Positions 60,018 through 64,000 of a stretch of 64,000 nucleotides of DNA are shown in pieces. Origin of the DNA: Methylomarinum sp965277025 (lineage in GTDB: Bacteria; Pseudomonadota; Gammaproteobacteria; Methylococcales; Methylomonadaceae); the NCBI GenBank assembly GCA_965277025.1, contig OZ255706.1, positions 372,001 through 436,000 on the forward strand, given 5' to 3'. The notes below the pieces were generated by a model, which worked only from the letters and a program-made list of their open reading frames with translations, did not search any database and was not told the origin of the DNA. The position numbers were made by a program, and so were the translations under genes. Positions within the stretch are counted from its first letter, which is position 1. The number at the start of each line of letters is the position of its first letter.

Positions 60018-60342
60018 CGTTTAACAATTCCCTGATGCTGTTTTCCAGTTGGGGTAAGTAATGGTCAATGACCACCTTGATGGTGAGTGGATCTATGTCA
60101 CCCAGGTAGTTGTGTACCAGGATATTGCGAAAACCGCTGATTTCATGCCAGGGAATGTCGGGATACCGGGTCTTGCAGGATTCCGGGATAGACTGGGTGG
60201 CTTCTGACAGGGTTTGCAGGTTCCGTATCGTGGCATCATAGAGAATATCATCCTGTAAAATATCGCCACGCTGTTGAATGCGTTTAATTTTATCGGTGGC
60301 ATCAAGGATGTGTTTGGCATAGGCTGTCCAGTCTTTTTTCAT
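60010..60342 (-). CDS. hepT: HepT-type HEPN ribonuclease toxin
   Basis: 110 residues, DUF86/HEPN fold: MKKDWTAYAKHILDATDKIK, DILYDATIRNLQTLSEATQS, HEISGFRNILVHNYLGDIDP. The RNILVHNY segment is the RX4HXY active-site motif. HepT proteins cleave RNA and are silenced by oligo-AMPylation of the Tyr by the MNT partner. The start overlaps mntA by 4 bases; the stop overlaps the second hsdS start by 8 bases. Intact. Confidence 0.92.
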   Translation of the reverse strand: MKKDWTAYAKHILDATDKIKRIQQRGDILQDDILYDATIRNLQTLSEATQSIPESCKTRYPDIPWHEISGFRNILVHNYLGDIDPLTIKVVIDHYLPQLENSIRELLNDE

Positions 60343-60629
60343 AGCTCAACTGCCTCTTCTAAAATGCGTTTGCGCAGGTGTTTGTTTAACTCATGTTCGG
60401 GTATCAGGTCGATTTTGCGTTGCAGCAGGTGTTGCAGGCTTTCGGATAGCGGCAGTCGTTGTTTGAACAAGTCATAACCGCTTGGAAAATCGACCAGAAA
60501 ATCAATGTCACTTTCGATGGTTTCTTCACGGCGTGCGGCGGAGCCGAAAACCCGGACATGGCTGGCGCCGAACTGATAGCATAGTGCTTTAATGTTTTCT
60601 TTTTTTTGTTGAATTTCATCAAGTAACAT
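60339..60629 (-). CDS. mntA: MntA-type minimal nucleotidyltransferase antitoxin
   Basis: 96 residues with the nucleotidyltransferase signature GSAARREETIESDIDFLVDF (GS-X10-DXD), the last catalytic Asp probably in RKIDLIPEHEL. It uses ATP to AMPylate HepT. It precedes hepT with a 4-base overlap and starts 17 bp after the hsdS stub stop, with CAGGATA as ribosome-binding sequence. Intact. Confidence 0.92.
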   Translation of the reverse strand: MLLDEIQQKKENIKALCYQFGASHVRVFGSAARREETIESDIDFLVDFPSGYDLFKQRLPLSESLQHLLQRKIDLIPEHELNKHLRKRILEEAVEL

Positions 60630-60645
60630 GGCAATTATCCTGTGG

Positions 60646-60759
60646 TTATGTGGTTTTATCCATGATTACATCCCCTAAAATTTTTCTGGTTCCCACGCTC
60701 CTGCGTGGGAACGAGGTATAAGCCTTATATCTTGGCATCGCGGCAAGTCGCTCAGTCAT
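60646..60759 (-). pseudogene. hsdS: Duplicate hsdS start stub in front of mntA
   Basis: ATG at 60759 overlaps the hsdM stop (ATGACTGA). The frame MTERLAAMPRYKAY matches MNKQITAMPRYEAY of the hsdS at 60017, with the DNA identical over most of the last ~25 bases up to GGCTTATA. It then runs into a REP hairpin and non-homologous sequence, stopping at 60646. This is the original hsdS start, now separated from its gene by mntA-hepT. Confidence 0.8.
60689..60712. repeat. REP-type hairpin
   Basis: GTTCCCACGC and GCGTGGGAAC, a perfect 10-bp stem with a 4-base loop. Hairpins of this kind are widespread dispersed repeats in gammaproteobacterial genomes. It lies at the left border of the mntA-hepT insertion within the hsdS stub. 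Confidence 0.75.
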
Positions 60760-63150
60760 TATCAACTCCAGTGACTTCCTTTACGTCAATGCCCAAAATA
60801 TCCGCTATCAACCCTTCGGCTTGTTGTTCCAGGTCGAGAATTTCCTTGGCTACTTCTTCCATACTGCGTAGTGGTTTGTGTTTATAGAAGTATTTGTTAA
60901 AGCTGATCTCATAGCCGATTTTGGTGGAGTCGGGATTAATCCAGGCTTCCTCTACATGGGGGTTTTACTTCAGTCAGGAAGTAGCGGTGAATCTCGTCAT
61001 TAAGCGGCACCGTTTCACTGTCACGCAGGTCACTGTTGGCTTCATAGGTAATGAATTCATTTTTCTGCCCGGTCGGGTAATAGCCGTAATCAGGCAGGTC
61101 TTCAATACTACAGCCAAGATGGTTCAGTAACTCATCCAGTTTTTCCTGTTTGAATTTGACTGTTTTCCTGATGACTTTTTTCGCCTGTTCGTCATACCAA
61201 CTTACGGCATTCAGGATGGCGTTTTTATCGCTTGCGGACAGTTTGATTTTCTGCTCTTTAAGCGTCTTATCGACTTGTGTCTTGACTTGGTTGTAATCGC
61301 TGGTCTCAGTGTCACCGAGTTCAGCCATTAACAACTCGGCTATGGCTACCTGCTTTTGATGCTTTAGCCACGTTTCAATGTTGAGTAGTTTTTTGCGATT
61401 CTTTGCATTGAACTCCAGCTCTTTGTCTTCACACCAGGCCAGAATCGATTTTTCATTTTCAGTCAATGTGCCGGGCGCATAGACGGCTTCGCCCCATTGT
61501 TGGTAAATCCATTGCATGGGTTCGCGCAGTGCTTTATCAAATCGTAGGGTTTCAATGCGCTCGGTCGTGAATTGCGCTTTTCGGCGGTCTGGCGTTCAAT
61601 GTTGACCTTGTAATAACCAAAATCGCTGTTATCAAAAACCTGTGCTGCAATGCCATCTTCGTCAGCCTCGCGTTCAACCGATAACATTTGCAAGTAACAT
61701 TCAGTAATTTGTTTAATATGTTCAGGCGCCAGCTCGCAGTTCTTCTCACCCAGGTTCTTGCGCAGCTTTTTGAAAAGCAGGTTGGCGTCGATGAGTTGCA
61801 CTTTGCCTTGGCGGTGTTCGGGCTTGTTGTTGGATAGCAGCCAGATGTAGGTGGTAATACCGGTGTTGTAAAACAGATTGTTGGGTAACTGGATGATAGC
61901 TTCGAGCAGATCATTCTCGATAATGTAGCGGCGTATGTTGCTTTCACCGCTGCCTGCATCGCCGGTAAACAGGCTGGAGCCATTATGTACCGAGGCAATG
62001 CGTGAGCCGCACACTGTATTTGGGCCACTGTTTTGCAGATCTTTCATCTTGCTGATCATTTCCATTAGAAACAATAATTGCCCATCACTGGAGCGTGGGG
62101 TGGCATCCACGGTTTCAGTGTTTCCCCAGTAATCACTTAGCTGTACCAGAAAACGAGGGTCGATGACATCTTTACCATCTTTAATATATTTCAGCTCGCT
62201 TGACCAGCTTTTGCCATAGGGCGGATTGGAGAGCATGAAGTCGAATCGGGTTCCGGCAAATTCATCGGTTGACAGGGTTGAGCCATTTTTGATGTTTTCA
62301 GGGTTGTTGCCTTTGATCATCATGTCGGATTTACAGATGGCGTAGGTCTCGTCATTGATCTCTTTGCCGTAGAGGTAGACATCACCTTTAGCACAAATTG
62401 CACCTGTGCCATCTTTGATAAAGTTTTGCGACTCAGTCAGCATGCCGCCTGATCCACAGGCAGGGTCGTAGATGGTCATGACGGGGGTAATTTGTCTTTT
62501 ACCGGTTCAAAGACTAGGTGGGTCATGAGTTCAATGACCTCACGAGGCGTAAAGTGTTCGCCCGCTTCTTCGTTGTTCTCTTCGTTGAATTTTCGGATGA
62601 GTTCTTCAAACACATAGCCCATGCCTAGGTTGGTGAGTGCGGGCAGGCGGTTGCCGTCCGGGTCTTCACGGTCTTCCGGTGTCAGGTTGATGTAGGGGGA
62701 GATAAACTTTTCCAGCACATCCAGCAGCACATCTTTATTGGCCATGTGCCGAACCTGGGCCTTCAGATTGAACTTGTCGATGATCTCTTTAACGTTGGCG
62801 CTGTACCCATTCAGATATTCTTCAGCGTTAGCGAGCAGGATCTGCTGATTATTGGTGGCGGTATTGTAGAGCTGGGTCAATGTCCATTTACTGGTGTTGT
62901 AAAATACATAACCGGAGGCGTCTTTCAAACCACTGTCATCCAGTTCTGTTAGCCCTATTTCATTTTGCTGAAAGGCGACTTCTTCCAGCACTTTTTCTTT
63001 GCTGAGTTCCAGCAGGGTGTCCAGCCGGCGCAATACCACCATGGGCAGGATGACATCACGGTATTTGCCGCGCACATAGACATCGCGCAGGCAATCATCA
63101 GCGATGGACCAGATGAAAGAAACGAGTTTGTTGTGGACGGTGTGATTCAT
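60752..63150 (-). pseudogene. hsdM: Type I modification methyltransferase HsdM, three frameshifts
   Basis: Four consecutive segments form one protein of ~800 residues. The HsdM N-domain begins at MNHTVHNKLVSFIWSIADDC (63150). The SAM-binding motif I is YDPACGSGGMLTES and the catalytic NPPY is in FDFMLSNPPYGKSW (~62240). The C-terminal region runs to EVTGVDND at 60752. The frame shifts at a five-C run (62483-62487), at ~61577 and at a five-C run (60958-60962), each one base. HsdM methylates adenine in sites chosen by HsdS. Order on the strand: WYL regulator, hsdM, hsdS stub, mntA, hepT, hsdS. If the shifts are sequencing errors the gene may be functional. Confidence 0.88.
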
Positions 63151-63170
63151 TACGGGTTTTTATCCTTTTG

Positions 63171-64000
63171 TTATTTTATGGCTTGGGATTCGTAGCCTGG
63201 AGCAATGACGAGATTATCCACGCCATACAGCGCTTGCCTATTTTTAAGCCACAGATGATATTCGGGGCCTTCCATGCTGTGGTCTTCTGTGCAGTCCACA
63301 TTCCACCGACGAAGTACGTAACCGGCAACAGCGACACGTACATCGACATTCAATACACCATTTTCCATGGCATAGTCTATTTCTATTGTTTTTGGCGTGC
63401 TTAAGACGTGGGTGCGGCACGATTTCCAGTTCGACGATCCGATTCCATTGATTGTCAGACTCCAGGGTCTCATACTCTTCGACTATGCTGTCGATGATTA
63501 CCGGATCGGCAATACGCGTAATAACGAAATCGGAAAATCTGGATTGCCTCCTGTCATAGGCGCGGACGTGCCAGCGAAGTCTATTATCGACCAGCATAAA
63601 GGGCACAATCTCGCGTGTGCTCCGTCCGCTACTCAGAGAACGGTAGGTAATTCTTGCGACCTTCTCTTGATGGATGGCACGAGTTAGTACGGATAGAGTC
63701 GATAACGAGGGCTTGTTTAACTGCGCTGGCGTTTCACACGCAATGAACCCTTTGTGCGTGCCGACGAAGTCATCACCAAAGCCGTGCGCAAGGGCAGCCA
63801 GCGCCTGGTTGGGTGAGTAGTCGAATAGCGGCTCGAAGTCTTTCGAGCGCGTGTATACCTTGGCCTTGGTGTCGTACTCCAAATTCCTCGGAGCTAATTC
63901 CTTATATAGGGTGATGTCTCGAGTCGCTGCGGCAGCCTTGATACCAAAGCGGTTTACAAGATCATTCCGGCCGATTGTCCCTAAAAAGCAAACCCTGAAA
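63171..64000 (-). pseudogene. WYL-domain transcriptional regulator (BrxR/CapW-like), partial
   Basis: The gene enters from beyond the right edge. The visible part begins FRVCFLGTIGRNDLVNRFGI, a winged helix-turn-helix, then TRDITLYKELAPRNLEYDTK, and a WYL domain (VARITYRSLSSGRSTREIVP; LRWHVRAYDRRQSRFSDFV). One extra A in the run at ~63388-63393 shifts the frame; the second frame finishes the protein (TIEIDYAMENGVLNVDVRVA; LYGVDNLVIAPGYESQAIK) at 63171. Such regulators repress defence operons (BREX, CBASS). It stands 20 bp before hsdM on the same strand. Confidence 0.82.

Noticed and set aside
1..64000. tRNA, rRNA or riboswitch genes
   Set aside because: No cloverleaf-like or rRNA-like stretch was recognised by reading; a dedicated search was not possible here.

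Overview
The window is an IS-riddled mosaic that reads as plasmid DNA, probably a cointegrate of two plasmids, from a gammaproteobacterium. No rRNA, tRNA or housekeeping gene was found. The host guess rests on the kinds of transposases, on an IncP-like conjugation and partition backbone, and on one REP-type hairpin at 60689-60712. It is an inference, not an identification.

Layout. (1) 1-7.6 kb: IS fragments, then a truncated DUF262 gene and a broken type I restriction subunit (hsdR), cut by an IS1182 and an IS3 element. (2) 7.6-23.8 kb: a GC-rich, minus-strand mating-pair-formation operon in the IncP order trbA-B-C-D-E-F-G-H-I-J-L-M-N-P. It is damaged by an IS3 insertion in trbM, an in-frame amber in trbJ, a frameshift in trbN and an IS481 remnant in the trbK position. 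(3) 23.8-26.6 kb: IS30 and ISAs1 remnants and recombinase scraps. (4) 26.6-33 kb: plasmid maintenance, with parD, a parE::repA fusion, an origin-like stretch, incC, korB, kfrA and a HigBA pair. Five perfect 13-bp KorB operators lie at the trb and incC/korB control points, so one KorB probably co-regulates transfer, partition and replication. (5) 33.8-37.3 kb: an AAA ATPase plus subtilisin-like protease pair of the IetAS type (plasmid stability and phage defence). (6) 37.3-44.5 kb: IS5, IS4/IS701-type, IS3 and IS1380 elements around a relaxosome-like RHH gene, an oriT-like palindromic stretch and two tiny membrane proteins. (7) 44.9-51.5 kb: the core of a second, AT-rich replicon, with iterons and DnaA boxes, rep, an RHH partition gene, a parA split by IS630, a second kfrA-like gene with a large inverted-repeat operator, and hicAB. 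(8) 51.6-56.5 kb: a pile-up of ISAs1, IS630, IS30, IS21-end, IS256 and IS3 pieces. (9) 56.5-58.2 kb: a stub of an hsdR start and a two-gene unit for a secreted protein and a matrixin-like metallopeptidase, both interrupted. (10) 58.5-59.9 kb: a chimeric transposase. (11) 59.9-64 kb: a defence operon, WYL regulator - hsdM - mntA - hepT - hsdS, in which the MNT/HEPN toxin-antitoxin module sits inside the start of hsdS and the hsdS start is duplicated on both sides of it.

Many genes carry single-base frameshifts at homopolymers: hsdR, hsdM three times, WYL, kfrA twice, the RHH partition gene and ISAs1. Either the plasmid is decaying or the sequence carries homopolymer errors, so every call of pseudogene that rests only on a one-base shift is provisional.
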